The position numbers and the translations under genes are program-made. Positions 35,020 to 44,357 of a stretch of DNA of 64,000 nt are shown here, in pieces; position 1 is the first letter of the stretch, and every line of letters starts with the position of its first letter. The DNA is taken from NCBI RefSeq assembly GCF_011059185.1, contig NZ_JAALFE010000008.1, positions 115,612-179,611 on the forward strand, read 5' to 3'. This DNA comes from Paragemmobacter kunshanensis (lineage in GTDB: Bacteria; Pseudomonadota; Alphaproteobacteria; Rhodobacterales; Rhodobacteraceae). The notes beneath the pieces were generated by a model. The model saw only the letters and a list, made by a program, of their open reading frames with translations. It did not search any database and was not told where the DNA came from.

Positions 35020-38000
35020 TCACTCGGCCGGAACCTTCGCGGCCTCGTCCGACAGGGGATGCGCCAGATGCGGCAGCATTTCCTTCGGGCAGACCTGCAG
35101 GAAGTTCCGCTTCTCCACCTCCCAGTCCGACAGGATGCGCGCGGCGATGCGCGATCCGGTCTCGGCATGGTGCCGCTCGATCAGGCCGCGCAATTGCGCC
35201 TCCCAATGCGGATGCCCGATGCCGCAGGTCAGGATCGACTCGAGGTTCATGAAATCCTCGGCCACCCCATCGGGATCGTAGACATAGGCCATCCCGCCCG
35301 TCATCCCCGCGCCGAAGTTCGCGCCGATCCGGCCAAGGATCACCGCCACACCTCCGGTCATGTATTCGCAGCCATTCGACCCACAGCCCTCGACCACGAC
35401 CTTCGCGCCGGAATTGCGCACCCCGAAGCGCTCGCCCGCGCGGCCGCTGGCGAACAGAAAACCATCCGTGGCGCCATACAGCACCGTGTTCCCGATGATC
35501 GTGTTCTCCTCTGCCGCCAGCGGCGAAGACATCATGGGCCGCACCGTGATCGTGCCGCCCGACAGGCCCTTGCCGACATAGTCGTTGGCATCCCCCTGCA
35601 CTTCGATCTTCAACCCGCGCACGGCGAAGGCCCCCAGCGACTGACCGCAGGACCCCGTCAGCTTCACCGTCAGATGGTCGTGCTGCAGGCTGTTCTTCAT
35701 CCCGAACTTCTTCACGATATGGCTGGAGGCCCGCGTCCCGATGGTGCGCAGCGTGTTCCGCACCGCATAGGAAAGCTGCATCTTCTCGCCATCCTCAAAG
35801 AAGCGGTGGCCGTCCTTGATGATCTCCGCATCCAGCGTATCCGGAACCGCGTTGCGCGGCTTGGACCGGTCATAGGTGATCTTCGACGCCCCATCGACCG
35901 TGATCAGAAGCGGGTTCAGGTCCAGATCGTCCAGCGCCGCCGATCCGCGGCTGACCTGCGTCAGCAGGTCCGCCCGCCCGATGATCTCGTCCAAGCTGCG
36001 CGCCCCGATCGAGGCGAGGATCTCCCGCACCTCCTGCGCATAGAAGGTGATCAGGTTCACCACCTTGTCCGCATTGCCGGTGAACTTGGCACGCAGCGCC
36101 TCGTTCTGGGTGCAGACGCCGACAGGGCAGGTGTTGCTCTGGCACTGGCGCACCATGATGCAGCCCATGGCGATCAGGGCGGCGGTTCCGATGCCGTATT
36201 CCTCGGCCCCCATCATCGCGGCCATCACGATATCGCGCCCGGTCCGCAGCCCGCCATCCGTGCGCAGCGTGACCCGCTCGCGCAGGTTGTTCATCGCCAG
36301 AACCTGATGCGCCTCGGTCAGGCCCATCTCCCAGGGCAGGCCCGCATATTTGATCGAGGTGGCCGGAGAGGCCCCCGTCCCGCCATTATGGCCGGAAATC
36401 AGGATCACATCGGCCTTGGCCTTGGCCACGCCCGCCGCAATGGTGCCCACACCCGAGGCCGAGACCAGCTTCACCGTCACCTTGGCGCGCGGGTTGATCT
36501 GCTTCAGGTCATAGATCAGCTGGGCCAGATCCTCGATCGAATAGATGTCGTGATGCGGCGGGGGCGAGATCAGCGTCACCCCCGGCGTCGAATGGCGCAG
36601 CCGCGCGATCAGCGCCGTCACCTTCATCCCCGGCAACTGCCCGCCTTCGCCGGGCTTTGCCCCCTGCGCGACCTTGATCTCCAACTCCTCGCAGGCGTTC
36701 AGATATTCCGCCGTCACACCAAACCGGCCCGAAGCCACCTGCTTGATCTTGGCCGAGGGGTTGTCGCCATTCGGCTCTGGCACGAAATGCGCCGGGTCTT
36801 CACCACCCTCGCCGCTGTCCGACTTCGCGCCGATCCGGTTCATCGCCACGTTCAGCGTCTTGTGCGCCTCAGGGGAAAGGGCGCCCAGGCTCATCCCCGG
36901 CGTGACAAACCGCTTCCGGATGGAGGTGATGCTCTCCACCTCCTCGATGGGCACGGGCTTGCCCAGTGCCTTGATGTCCAGAAGGTCGCGGATATGGATG
37001 GGCGGGTTGGCGCGCATCGCGGCCGAATACTGCTTCCACAGGTCATAGCTCGCCCGGTCGCAGGCCGATTGCAGCATATGCATCGTCTGCGCTTCCCAGG
37101 CGTGCTTTTCGCCCGACCGCCGCGCCTTGTAGAACCCGCCGATAGGCAGCACATCCGCGCCCCCCAGCCAGCCTCTGGCGTGAACCTCTTCCAGCTTCTG
37201 CTCGATCCCGGTCAGGCCGATGCCGGAAATGCGGCTCTGCATGCCGGGGAAATACTCTGCCACCATCGCACGCGACAGGCCCACCGCCTCGAAGTTCAGC
37301 CCCCCGCGATAGCTGGAGATGACCGAGATCCCCATCTTCGACATGATCTTCAGCAGGCCCGCATCAATCGCATCCCGATAGCGCCGCATCGCATCGGTCA
37401 GGCTGCCTTCCAGCAGGCCGCGCGCGATGCGATCCGCCAGCGAATCCTGCGCCAGATAGGCGTTCACCGTGGTCGCCCCGCAGCCGATCAGCACGGCAAA
37501 GTAATGCGGGTCGATGCATTCCGCCGACCGCACATTGATCGAACAGAAGGTCCGCAGCCCCTTGCGCGTCAGCCAGCTATGCACCGCGCTGGTGGCCAGG
37601 ATCATCGGCATCGGCACCCGCGCCTCGCCCTGATGCTGATCGGTCAGCACCAGATGCCCCGCACCCGACCGCACGGCATCCTCGGCCTCGGCCCGGATCC
37701 GCTCCAGCCCCTGACGCAGATCGTCCAGCCCCGGCGAAACCGGGAAGGTGCAGTCGATGAAGGCGACCTGATCGCCGAACTGCTTTACCATCACGTCGAA
37801 TTCGGCATTCGCGATGAAGGGGCTTTCCAGAACCAGGATCTCGGTCTGGCTGGAATTCTCGTCCAGCACGTTGCGCAGGTTGCCGAACCGCGTCTTCAGG
37901 CTCATCACCCGGCCTTCGCGCAGGCTGTCGATGGGCGGGTTCGTCACCTGGCTGAAGTTCTGCCGGAAGAAATGGCTCAGCGGGCGATAGACCTTCGACA

Positions 38001-39558
38001 GCACCGCCGCAGGCGTATCATCCCCCATCGAGGCGACCATCTCCTTGCCGTCCTCGGCCATCGGGGCCAGCACCTGCTCCAGTTCCTCCACCGTATAGCC
38101 GGCGGCGATCTGGCGGCGGCGCAACTCGGCGCCGGTGAACATCGCGCCTTCCGGCACATCCCGCAGCAGGCTGTTCAGATCGACGATCTTCTCGATCCAT
38201 TCGCCATAGGGCTGGCTGGCGGCCAGTTTGTCCTTCATCTCGGCGTCGTGATAGAGCTTGCCCCCCGCCATATCGACGGCGATCATCTGCCCCGGCCCCA
38301 GCGCGCCCTTCTCGCGCACCGTGGTTTCATCCACCGGCACCATCCCGGCCTCGGATCCTGCGATCAGCAGCCCATCGCCGGTGATGACATAGCGCATCGG
38401 CCGCAGACCGTTCCGGTCCAGCCCGCCACAGACCCAGCGCCCATCCGTCATGGCCAGGGCGGCCGGGCCGTCCCAGGGCTCCATCACCGAATTGCAATAG
38501 GCATACATGTCCGCCCAGGCCTGCGGCATGTCGGTCGTGGTCTTCGACCACGCCTCGGGCACCATCATCGTCTTCGCCATCGGGGCAGACCGCCCCGACC
38601 GCACCAGCACCTCGAAGACCGCATCCAGCGCGCCGCTGTCGCTCGTCCCCGACGGGATGATCGGCTTGATATCCTCGGCCGCGTCGCCAAAGTTGTTGCT
38701 GGCCATGCGGATCTCATGGCTCCGCATCCAGTTCACGTTGCCCTTCAGCGTGTTGATCTCGCCGTTATGGGCCAGCATCCGGAAGGGCTGCGCCAGCCAC
38801 CATTGCGGGAAGGTGTTGGTGGAATAGCGCTGGTGATAGATCGCAAAGGCGCTCTCGAACCGCTCGTCCATCAGATCCGGGTAGAACACCGCCACCTGCT
38901 CGGCCAGCATCATGCCCTTGTAGATGATGCTCCGGCAGGACAGCGAACACAGGTACAGCCCCTGGATCTGCGCCGCCAGCGCCGCCTTCTCGATCCGGCG
39001 GCGGATGATGTACAGCTCGCGCTCGAACTGCTCCTGATCAATGTCCTTCTCGCAGCGGATCAGGATCTGCTCGATCTCGGGGCGGGTCGCATTGGCCTTG
39101 TCGCCCAGCACCTCGGTATTCACCGGCACATGCCGCCAGCCATAGATGTAATGGCCCATCCGCAGGACTTCCGTCTCCACGATGGTCCGGCACCGCTCCT
39201 GCGCGCCGAAATCCGTGCGCGGCAGAAAGACCTGCCCGACCGCGATCAGCTTGTTCGCGTCCGGCTCATGCCCGGTCCGGCGCACCACATCGTAAAAGAA
39301 CTTCACCGGGATCTGCACATGGATGCCCGCGCCATCCCCGGTCTTGCCATCGGCATCCACCGCGCCCCGGTGCCACACCGCCTTCAGCGCGTTGATCCCG
39401 TTCTCCACGACCTTGCGCGAGGGCTTGCCGGAAATCGCAACCACCAACCCCACGCCGCAGGACGAATGCTCGTCCTCGGCCTTGTAAAGCCCGTTCTGAT
39501 CCAGCCAGGCCCGCTTGGCTTCCTCGGCCTTCACCCAGGCGTCGTCATAAATGGTCAT
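35020..39558 (-). CDS. gltB: glutamate synthase (NADPH) large subunit
   Basis: A 1512-aa GOGAT alpha subunit. The N-terminal Ntn glutaminase has a short propeptide and nucleophile Cys34 in EDEHSSCGVGLVV. The central domain follows, then the FMN/2-oxoglutarate synthase domain with GHNGGTGASPATSIKYAGLPWE and the 3Fe-4S cysteines in GCIMVRQCQSNTCPVGVC. A C-terminal GXGXG beta-helix (LTGSCGQSLGAFAVRGLKIEVQG) ends the protein. It ties ammonia assimilation to glutamate with GltD. It is last in a run gltD-hydrolase-hypothetical-gltB on the minus strand. The ATG at 39558 follows GGAG and gives the family N-terminus. Confidence 0.98.
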   Translation of the reverse strand: MTIYDDAWVKAEEAKRAWLDQNGLYKAEDEHSSCGVGLVVAISGKPSRKVVENGINALKAVWHRGAVDADGKTGDGAGIHVQIPVKFFYDVVRRTGHEPDANKLIAVGQVFLPRTDFGAQERCRTIVETEVLRMGHYIYGWRHVPVNTEVLGDKANATRPEIEQILIRCEKDIDQEQFERELYIIRRRIEKAALAAQIQGLYLCSLSCRSIIYKGMMLAEQVAVFYPDLMDERFESAFAIYHQRYSTNTFPQWWLAQPFRMLAHNGEINTLKGNVNWMRSHEIRMASNNFGDAAEDIKPIIPSGTSDSGALDAVFEVLVRSGRSAPMAKTMMVPEAWSKTTTDMPQAWADMYAYCNSVMEPWDGPAALAMTDGRWVCGGLDRNGLRPMRYVITGDGLLIAGSEAGMVPVDETTVREKGALGPGQMIAVDMAGGKLYHDAEMKDKLAASQPYGEWIEKIVDLNSLLRDVPEGAMFTGAELRRRQIAAGYTVEELEQVLAPMAEDGKEMVASMGDDTPAAVLSKVYRPLSHFFRQNFSQVTNPPIDSLREGRVMSLKTRFGNLRNVLDENSSQTEILVLESPFIANAEFDVMVKQFGDQVAFIDCTFPVSPGLDDLRQGLERIRAEAEDAVRSGAGHLVLTDQHQGEARVPMPMILATSAVHSWLTRKGLRTFCSINVRSAECIDPHYFAVLIGCGATTVNAYLAQDSLADRIARGLLEGSLTDAMRRYRDAIDAGLLKIMSKMGISVISSYRGGLNFEAVGLSRAMVAEYFPGMQSRISGIGLTGIEQKLEEVHARGWLGGADVLPIGGFYKARRSGEKHAWEAQTMHMLQSACDRASYDLWKQYSAAMRANPPIHIRDLLDIKALGKPVPIEEVESITSIRKRFVTPGMSLGALSPEAHKTLNVAMNRIGAKSDSGEGGEDPAHFVPEPNGDNPSAKIKQVASGRFGVTAEYLNACEELEIKVAQGAKPGEGGQLPGMKVTALIARLRHSTPGVTLISPPPHHDIYSIEDLAQLIYDLKQINPRAKVTVKLVSASGVGTIAAGVAKAKADVILISGHNGGTGASPATSIKYAGLPWEMGLTEAHQVLAMNNLRERVTLRTDGGLRTGRDIVMAAMMGAEEYGIGTAALIAMGCIMVRQCQSNTCPVGVCTQNEALRAKFTGNADKVVNLITFYAQEVREILASIGARSLDEIIGRADLLTQVSRGSAALDDLDLNPLLITVDGASKITYDRSKPRNAVPDTLDAEIIKDGHRFFEDGEKMQLSYAVRNTLRTIGTRASSHIVKKFGMKNSLQHDHLTVKLTGSCGQSLGAFAVRGLKIEVQGDANDYVGKGLSGGTITVRPMMSSPLAAEENTIIGNTVLYGATDGFLFASGRAGERFGVRNSGAKVVVEGCGSNGCEYMTGGVAVILGRIGANFGAGMTGGMAYVYDPDGVAEDFMNLESILTCGIGHPHWEAQLRGLIERHHAETGSRIAARILSDWEVEKRNFLQVCPKEMLPHLAHPLSDEAAKVPAE

Positions 39559-39569
39559 GGCTGGTCTCC

Positions 39570-40277
39570 TTACGACTTTGGCGTGAACGGCAGCGATGAC
39601 ATCACGGCATCGCAATCGAACAGGGGCTGGGTGCTGGCAAAACCGGGCTCGCCCGGAAAGATGAACTGGATCGGGCTGCCGTCCAGCGGCAGATAGGTTC
39701 CGTCCCCGCCATCCCATTGCGACGGGCCGGAAAAGAACAGCCGCCAGTCGGGATGGATATATTCGTTCCCGCGCGACCGGCGCAGGACATTCCCCGAAAG
39801 ATCCGTCTCGGTGAAGTTGAACTCGGTCTCCTGCAGGGTGATCCCGTCGATCACCACCTGCCGCCCGGTCAGCCGGTCACTCCCGCGCACGCGGGTCCGC
39901 TCGCCGGTATCATCCGACAGGCCGAAGATGAAACTGTCATTCCCCGTGGCCAGCAACCCGCTGAACGAGGCCGGGTCCTGCGGGTTCGGGTCCAGCGTCT
40001 GCCGCACCGGCGGGTCAAGCTCGAAGCTCTCCACCCATTGCGCCTCGCTGTCGATGCGCGAGGTGAAATAGGGCCCCTCCTGATCGAAATCCGTGCGCCA
40101 CTGGTCGCCCGCCGCATCGGCGCTGCAGGTATAGTGGTTCGACACCCGGCATCCCTTGGATTGCACCGTCAGAAAGGTGGTGCAGCCTTCGGGCGCGGCA
40201 AAGGATCCGGCCATCGCGGGCAGGGCAGACCCCATCACGATGCAGGCGGCCAGGCGGGGCAGGGCGGCGCGTCTCAT
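39570..40277 (-). CDS. secreted protein of unknown function in the glt cluster
   Basis: A 235-aa protein with a signal peptide (RRAALPRLAACIVMGSALPAMAG). The mature part has four or more cysteines (PEGCTTFL, KGCRVSNHYTC, LFDCDAV) that could form periplasmic disulfides, a beta-rich middle (FIFGLSDDTGERTRVRGSDRLTGRQVVIDG) and a C-terminus reading YLPLDGSPIQFIFPGEPGF. I do not recognise a domain. It overlaps the alpha/beta hydrolase gene by 4 bp and precedes gltB by 11 bp, so it is co-transcribed with glutamate synthase for reasons not evident from sequence. Confidence 0.78.
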   Translation of the reverse strand: MRRAALPRLAACIVMGSALPAMAGSFAAPEGCTTFLTVQSKGCRVSNHYTCSADAAGDQWRTDFDQEGPYFTSRIDSEAQWVESFELDPPVRQTLDPNPQDPASFSGLLATGNDSFIFGLSDDTGERTRVRGSDRLTGRQVVIDGITLQETEFNFTETDLSGNVLRRSRGNEYIHPDWRLFFSGPSQWDGGDGTYLPLDGSPIQFIFPGEPGFASTQPLFDCDAVMSSLPFTPKS

Positions 40278-41005
40278 GCGGCTTTTCCTTTGCTGCGGGC
40301 GTTCAGGCTTTGGCTCAGAAGATCGGCCAGCGCGTCCCCGCGCCGGGCAAAGGCAAGGTCCACAACCTCGGGCAATAGGCCTGCCTGCTTGATCCGGGTC
40401 GCCGTGTCATGCCGGGCACCGGGCAGGAAATACAGGTTGGTATTCGCCGCCTGCGGCAAAAGCCGCGTCTGCGGCTTTTCCAGCCGCGACATGCCCATCA
40501 CGATATGATGCGCAGTCCCCGCTGCCATCAGATCCGCCGCACAGCGGATGCGGATCGCCCCGATCCTGCTGCGATAGCGCGCCCAGCGCCCCTCGTCCGG
40601 CACAAGCGCGGGGTCGATCGACATCTGCGGCGAAAAGGCCAGCGCCGCCTGCACCGGCACAAAGCCCCCGATCACCAGCGCGGCAAACCCCCCCATGGAG
40701 TAGCCCAGCGTCACCGTCTCATCCGCGCCCACTTCCTCGCGCGCGGCCTCGATCACCTCGACGATATCCTCGATCAGCCCCGGCGCGTTCAGCCAGCTGC
40801 GCTGCGGATCGGCGATGAACACCGCATTGTCCCGCCCATCCGCCGTGGCGCTGCGCGCGAATTCCAGGATCGGCGGCGTGTTCGGCCCATGCCCCACCGA
40901 TGAGAACACCACCACCAGCCGCCGGCTGCGGCCCCGATGCCACCAGACCCACAGCCCGCGGTCCTTGCGCAAAAGCGTGATGTCCAGACGCGGCGCTGCC
41001 GTCAT
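40274..41005 (-). CDS. alpha/beta hydrolase-like protein
   Basis: A 243-aa protein with an alpha/beta-hydrolase core: strand LVVVFSSVGHGPNTPPILEFA, the nucleophile elbow VTLGYSMGGFAALVIGG (Ser within GYSMGG) and a late histidine in FLPGARHDTATRI that could complete the triad. The substrate is unknown. The ATG at 41005 is used because GGAGG lies seven bases upstream; the frame extends 13 codons further without a ribosome site. It lies 54 bp after gltD and overlaps the next gene by 4 bp, so it is part of the glt operon. Confidence 0.8.
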   Translation of the reverse strand: MTAAPRLDITLLRKDRGLWVWWHRGRSRRLVVVFSSVGHGPNTPPILEFARSATADGRDNAVFIADPQRSWLNAPGLIEDIVEVIEAAREEVGADETVTLGYSMGGFAALVIGGFVPVQAALAFSPQMSIDPALVPDEGRWARYRSRIGAIRIRCAADLMAAGTAHHIVMGMSRLEKPQTRLLPQAANTNLYFLPGARHDTATRIKQAGLLPEVVDLAFARRGDALADLLSQSLNARSKGKAA

Positions 41006-41059
41006 CTGCCCATCCTCCGCCTCTGAACCCGCTGTTTCCCGCACGGTGAAACGCCTCTC

Positions 41060-42496
41060 CTACTCGGCCGCCACCTGCGCGGGCTGCGCCAGATAGTCCA
41101 GAATCGCCTCTGCCGCCTCGCGCCCGTCGCGGATCGCCCAGACGACAAGGCTCGCCCCGCGCACGATGTCGCCCACGGCATAGACGCCGGGCAGGCTGGT
41201 CTCATGGCTGCGGAAATCCGCCCGGATCGTGCCCCAGCGCGTGACGGCAAGCTCCGGCACACCCCACAGCGCGGGGATCTCCTCCGGCTCGAATCCCAGC
41301 GCCTGCACCACCAGATCGGCAGGCTCCACATAATCCGCGCCCTCGATCACCTCGGGCGATTGCCGCCCCGTCGCGTCCGGCGCGCCAAGCCGCATCCGCT
41401 GCACCATCACGCCCTCGACCGATGCCGCCCCGGTGAATCCCTTCGGCGCCGTCAGCCAGACGAACTCCACGCCCTCTTCCTCGGCATTCTGCACTTCGCG
41501 CTGCGATCCCGGCATGTTCGCCCGGTCGCGGCGATAGAGGCACTTCACCGATGTCGCGCCCTGCCGGATGGCGGTGCGCACGCAGTCCATCGCCGTGTCG
41601 CCGCCGCCGATCACCACCACGCGCTTGCCTTCCGCGTTCAACGCGCCGCTGTCGAATTCGGCGACCTCGTCGCCAAAGCTCTTGCGGTTCGACGCCGTCA
41701 GGTAATCCAGCGCCTTCACGATCCCCGCCGCGCCCACACCGGGGGCAGCGATGTCGCGCGCCTTGTAGACGCCCGTCGCGATCAGCACGGCATCATGCTG
41801 GCCCCGGATCGCATCAAAGCTGATATCCACGCCCACTGTGCAATTCAGCACGAATTGCACACCCGCCTCTTCCAGCTGCTCGATGCGCTGCATGACCACG
41901 GGCTTTTCCAGCTTGAATCCCGGAATCCCATAGGTCAGCAGACCCCCCGCGCGGTCATAGCGGTCATAGACCGTGACCTGCACGCCCTTCCGGCGCAGCA
42001 TGTCCGCCGCCGCCAGCCCCCCGGGCCCCGCGCCGATGATTCCCACCGATTCCGTCCGCTCTGCCTGCGGCTTGATCGGCTGCACCCAGCCGTTCTCCCA
42101 GGCCGTATCGGTGATGTATTTCTCCACCGACCCGATGGTCACCGTGCCATGGCCCGATTGCTCGATCACGCAATTGCCTTCGCAGAGGCGATCCTGAGGG
42201 CAGATCCGCCCGCAGATCTCGGGGAAGGTGTTGGTCGCCTGCGAAATCTCATAGGCTTCCTGCAACCGCCCCTCGGCCGTCAGGCGCAGCCAGTCGGGGA
42301 TATTGTTGTGCAGCGGGCAATGCGACTGGCAGTAGGGCACGCCGCACTGGCTGCACCGCCCCGCCTGTTCCGCGGCCTTCTCGGCGGCATATTCGCGATA
42401 GATCTCGTGGAAATCCTGCGCCCGCAGGTTCGCCGGCCGCTTCTCGGGCGTCTCCTTGGCAACGGTCACGAACTGAAGCATGCGGTTCTTTGCCAT
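41060..42496 (-). CDS. gltD: glutamate synthase (NADPH) small subunit
   Basis: A 478-aa FAD/iron-sulfur subunit passing electrons from NADPH to GltB. The N-terminal ferredoxin-like region has GRCSQCGVPYCQSHCPLHNNIPDW and CGRICPQDRLCEGNCV, the FAD motif is VGIIGAGPGGLAAADMLRR, and the NADPH site VVVIGGGDTAMDCVR. FRSHETSLPGVYAVGDIVRGASLVVWAI closes the FAD fold. The ATG at 42496 gives the conserved MAKNRMLQF start. It is first in the glt operon, with a strong promoter and inverted repeats upstream at 42573-42639. Confidence 0.98.
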   Translation of the reverse strand: MAKNRMLQFVTVAKETPEKRPANLRAQDFHEIYREYAAEKAAEQAGRCSQCGVPYCQSHCPLHNNIPDWLRLTAEGRLQEAYEISQATNTFPEICGRICPQDRLCEGNCVIEQSGHGTVTIGSVEKYITDTAWENGWVQPIKPQAERTESVGIIGAGPGGLAAADMLRRKGVQVTVYDRYDRAGGLLTYGIPGFKLEKPVVMQRIEQLEEAGVQFVLNCTVGVDISFDAIRGQHDAVLIATGVYKARDIAAPGVGAAGIVKALDYLTASNRKSFGDEVAEFDSGALNAEGKRVVVIGGGDTAMDCVRTAIRQGATSVKCLYRRDRANMPGSQREVQNAEEEGVEFVWLTAPKGFTGAASVEGVMVQRMRLGAPDATGRQSPEVIEGADYVEPADLVVQALGFEPEEIPALWGVPELAVTRWGTIRADFRSHETSLPGVYAVGDIVRGASLVVWAIRDGREAAEAILDYLAQPAQVAAE

Positions 42497-42572
42497 GAGG
42501 CGCCCTCTCATCCGGGAAATCTCGGGTGCGCCTTCTTACTTTGCCCGCTCAGGGAATAAAAGTCAGTATATG

Positions 42573-42639
42573 TGACCTATTATGCGGTTTTTCCGGCAAT
42601 GGGTCAATTTTGCTGTCCGATTTCCCCTGAAATAGGTCA
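42573..42639 (-). promoter_or_regulatory. 9-bp inverted repeat bracketing the gltD promoter
   Basis: TGACCTATT at 42573-42581 and its exact reverse complement AATAGGTCA at 42631-42639, centres 58 bp apart. The proximal arm overlaps the -10 box and the distal arm lies upstream of the -35 box. The arrangement looks like a two-site operator, but I do not recognise the binding protein. Confidence 0.5.
42579..42607 (-). promoter_or_regulatory. gltD promoter (sigma-70 type)
   Basis: Minus-strand TTGACC (42607-42602), a 17-bp spacer and CATAAT (42584-42579). Each box differs from consensus by one base. It lies about 80 bp upstream of the gltD ATG. Confidence 0.75.
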
Positions 42640-42658
42640 GCACGGTTTCCAAACCTGA

Positions 42659-43459
42659 TCAAAAACCCAGCGATAACAGGATCAAGGCCCCCGTCCCCAC
42701 GATGATTCGCCACCAGCCGAAAACCGCAAACCCATTCCGGCTGACGAAATCCAGCGTCCAGCGCACCACCAGAACCGCCGAAAGAAAGGCCAGCGCAAAG
42801 CCCACGCCGATGTCGACAGCGGCCGAGAAATCCAGCACATCCCGGCTTTTCCACAGGTCATAGGCAAAGGCCCCGGCCATGGTCGGCATGGAAAGAAAGA
42901 ACGAAAACTCGGCCGAGGCGCGCTTCCCGACCCCCAGCATCCGCGCCCCCACGATGGTGGCCCCCGACCGGCTGACGCCCGGCACCATCGCCAGGCACTG
43001 GATGAACCCGATCGCCAGCGCCTTGCGCAGCGGCAGGTCCATCGCCTCGTCATGCACGGGCACGGGCGCCACGCGATCCACCACCACCAGCACGAATCCA
43101 CCCAGGATCAGCATCACCGCAATCAGCATCGGCGTCTCGAACAGCACCGTCTTGATGATGTCATGCGCCAGCACGCCGATGACCACCGCAGGCAGGAAGG
43201 CGATCAGCACCGACATCGCAAAGCGGAACGACGCCGGATCGCTGTGCATGGTCGACAGAACGCGCCACAGCTTCGCCGCATAGACCGTCAGGATCGCCAG
43301 CACCGCGCCCAGCTGGATCACCACCTCGAAGGTGCGTCCGGGGCTGTCGAATCCCAGGAAATGCCCCGCCAGCAGCAGATGCCCGGTCGAGGAGACGGGA
43401 ATGAACTCGGTCAGCCCTTCCAGAAGGCCCAGAAAGGCAGCAATCAGCGTATTATCCAT
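42659..43459 (-). CDS. uppP: undecaprenyl-diphosphatase
   Basis: A 266-aa BacA-type membrane phosphatase recycling undecaprenyl pyrophosphate for cell-wall and polysaccharide synthesis. The active-site segments are [25 protein letters not shown] near the N-terminus and [22 protein letters not shown] in the middle, with about eight membrane helices. The ATG at 43459 is preferred over the TTG one codon upstream. It is encoded 9 bp after a diheme cytochrome gene and on the opposite side of the gltD promoter region, so it may be read through toward gltD. Confidence 0.97.
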   Translation of the reverse strand: MDNTLIAAFLGLLEGLTEFIPVSSTGHLLLAGHFLGFDSPGRTFEVVIQLGAVLAILTVYAAKLWRVLSTMHSDPASFRFAMSVLIAFLPAVVIGVLAHDIIKTVLFETPMLIAVMLILGGFVLVVVDRVAPVPVHDEAMDLPLRKALAIGFIQCLAMVPGVSRSGATIVGARMLGVGKRASAEFSFFLSMPTMAGAFAYDLWKSRDVLDFSAAVDIGVGFALAFLSAVLVVRWTLDFVSRNGFAVFGWWRIIVGTGALILLSLGF

Positions 43460-43468
43460 CAATCCGTC

Positions 43469-44353
43469 CTAGCGATCCCTCAGCCGTGTCGCGCGCACCG
43501 ATCCATCGGCCTGCACTTCACCGCGCATTTCCGCAGCGCCACCCATGCCGGGCCAGTCATCCACCCGCGTGCCGCCATCCACCACGAAGGCGGCCCCGTC
43601 GATCTCTGCCTCGCCCGTCACAAGGCCCCGCAGCCGGACCTGCCCCCCTGCCGGAACAGGCGCGGCGACGCCCGCGCCATCCCGCGCGCCCTGCGCGATC
43701 CAGTCCCGGATCAGGCGGATATCCTCCTCCGGCAACCAGGGCGGCCCGTCGAACGGCATGCGCGGCGCGGCAAGCCCCACCACCCGCCGCCAGACCTCTG
43801 ACATCTCCGGATTGCCCGGCACGATCACCACCCGGTCCGGCGGGCCAAGCACATGCGCCAGACTGTCCAGCCGCAACCCTTCCGGCGGCGCGCCCATCTT
43901 GGAATTGTCCGAATGGCACTTCACGCAGACCTTCAGAAAGATCGGCTCCACATCCGGCCAAAGCACATCCGCGCCCGGCGCCGGCCGGCGCCGCTCCGGC
44001 AAGGCCGCCACCTCGCCACCCTCGGGCATGCCCGCGGCGATCCAGTCCGAAACCAGCGCGATCTCCCCCTCTGAAAGGAAGGGCGGCCCGTCCAGCGGCA
44101 TCTGCGGTTCCGCTTCCCCGCGCAGACGCTGCAGGATGGGGCTGTTCATGTCGCCCGCGATGGCGACCGGGCCATTCTCGCTGCCCGCCAGCACCCCGGC
44201 ATGGCTGTCAAGCCGCAGGCCCAGCGGTGCATCCTCGCCGGAATGGCACATCACGCAGCGTTCGGCGAAAAGCGCGGCCACCGCCCCGAAATCCGCGGTC
44301 TCCTGCGCGGCGGCGGCCCCGGACAAAAGGCACAGCGCCAGCGCCACGCGCAT
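43469..44353 (-). CDS. diheme c-type cytochrome-like secreted protein
   Basis: A 294-aa protein with a signal peptide (MRVALALCLLSGAAAAQ) and two covalent-heme sites, CVMCHSG (about residue 33) and CVKCHSD. Each sits in the same context: a CxxCH, then GLRLDS, a PxMPxDGPP(F/W)L block and a WIA(A/Q)G end. The two halves are therefore internal repeats of a planctomycete-type (PSCyt1-like) cytochrome domain. A small beta-rich C-terminal domain follows. Its electron partner is unknown. It lies 4 bp after the NDUFA9-like gene and 9 bp before uppP. Confidence 0.82.
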   Translation of the reverse strand: MRVALALCLLSGAAAAQETADFGAVAALFAERCVMCHSGEDAPLGLRLDSHAGVLAGSENGPVAIAGDMNSPILQRLRGEAEPQMPLDGPPFLSEGEIALVSDWIAAGMPEGGEVAALPERRRPAPGADVLWPDVEPIFLKVCVKCHSDNSKMGAPPEGLRLDSLAHVLGPPDRVVIVPGNPEMSEVWRRVVGLAAPRMPFDGPPWLPEEDIRLIRDWIAQGARDGAGVAAPVPAGGQVRLRGLVTGEAEIDGAAFVVDGGTRVDDWPGMGGAAEMRGEVQADGSVRATRLRDR

Positions 44354-44357
44354 CCGA

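Noticed and set aside
35059..39696. Uninterrupted plus-strand frame of about 1545 codons opposite gltB
   Set aside because: It is antisense to a full-length, motif-complete gltB. High GC removes stop codons from the opposite strand; the translation is Arg/His/Gln-rich with no recognisable domain.
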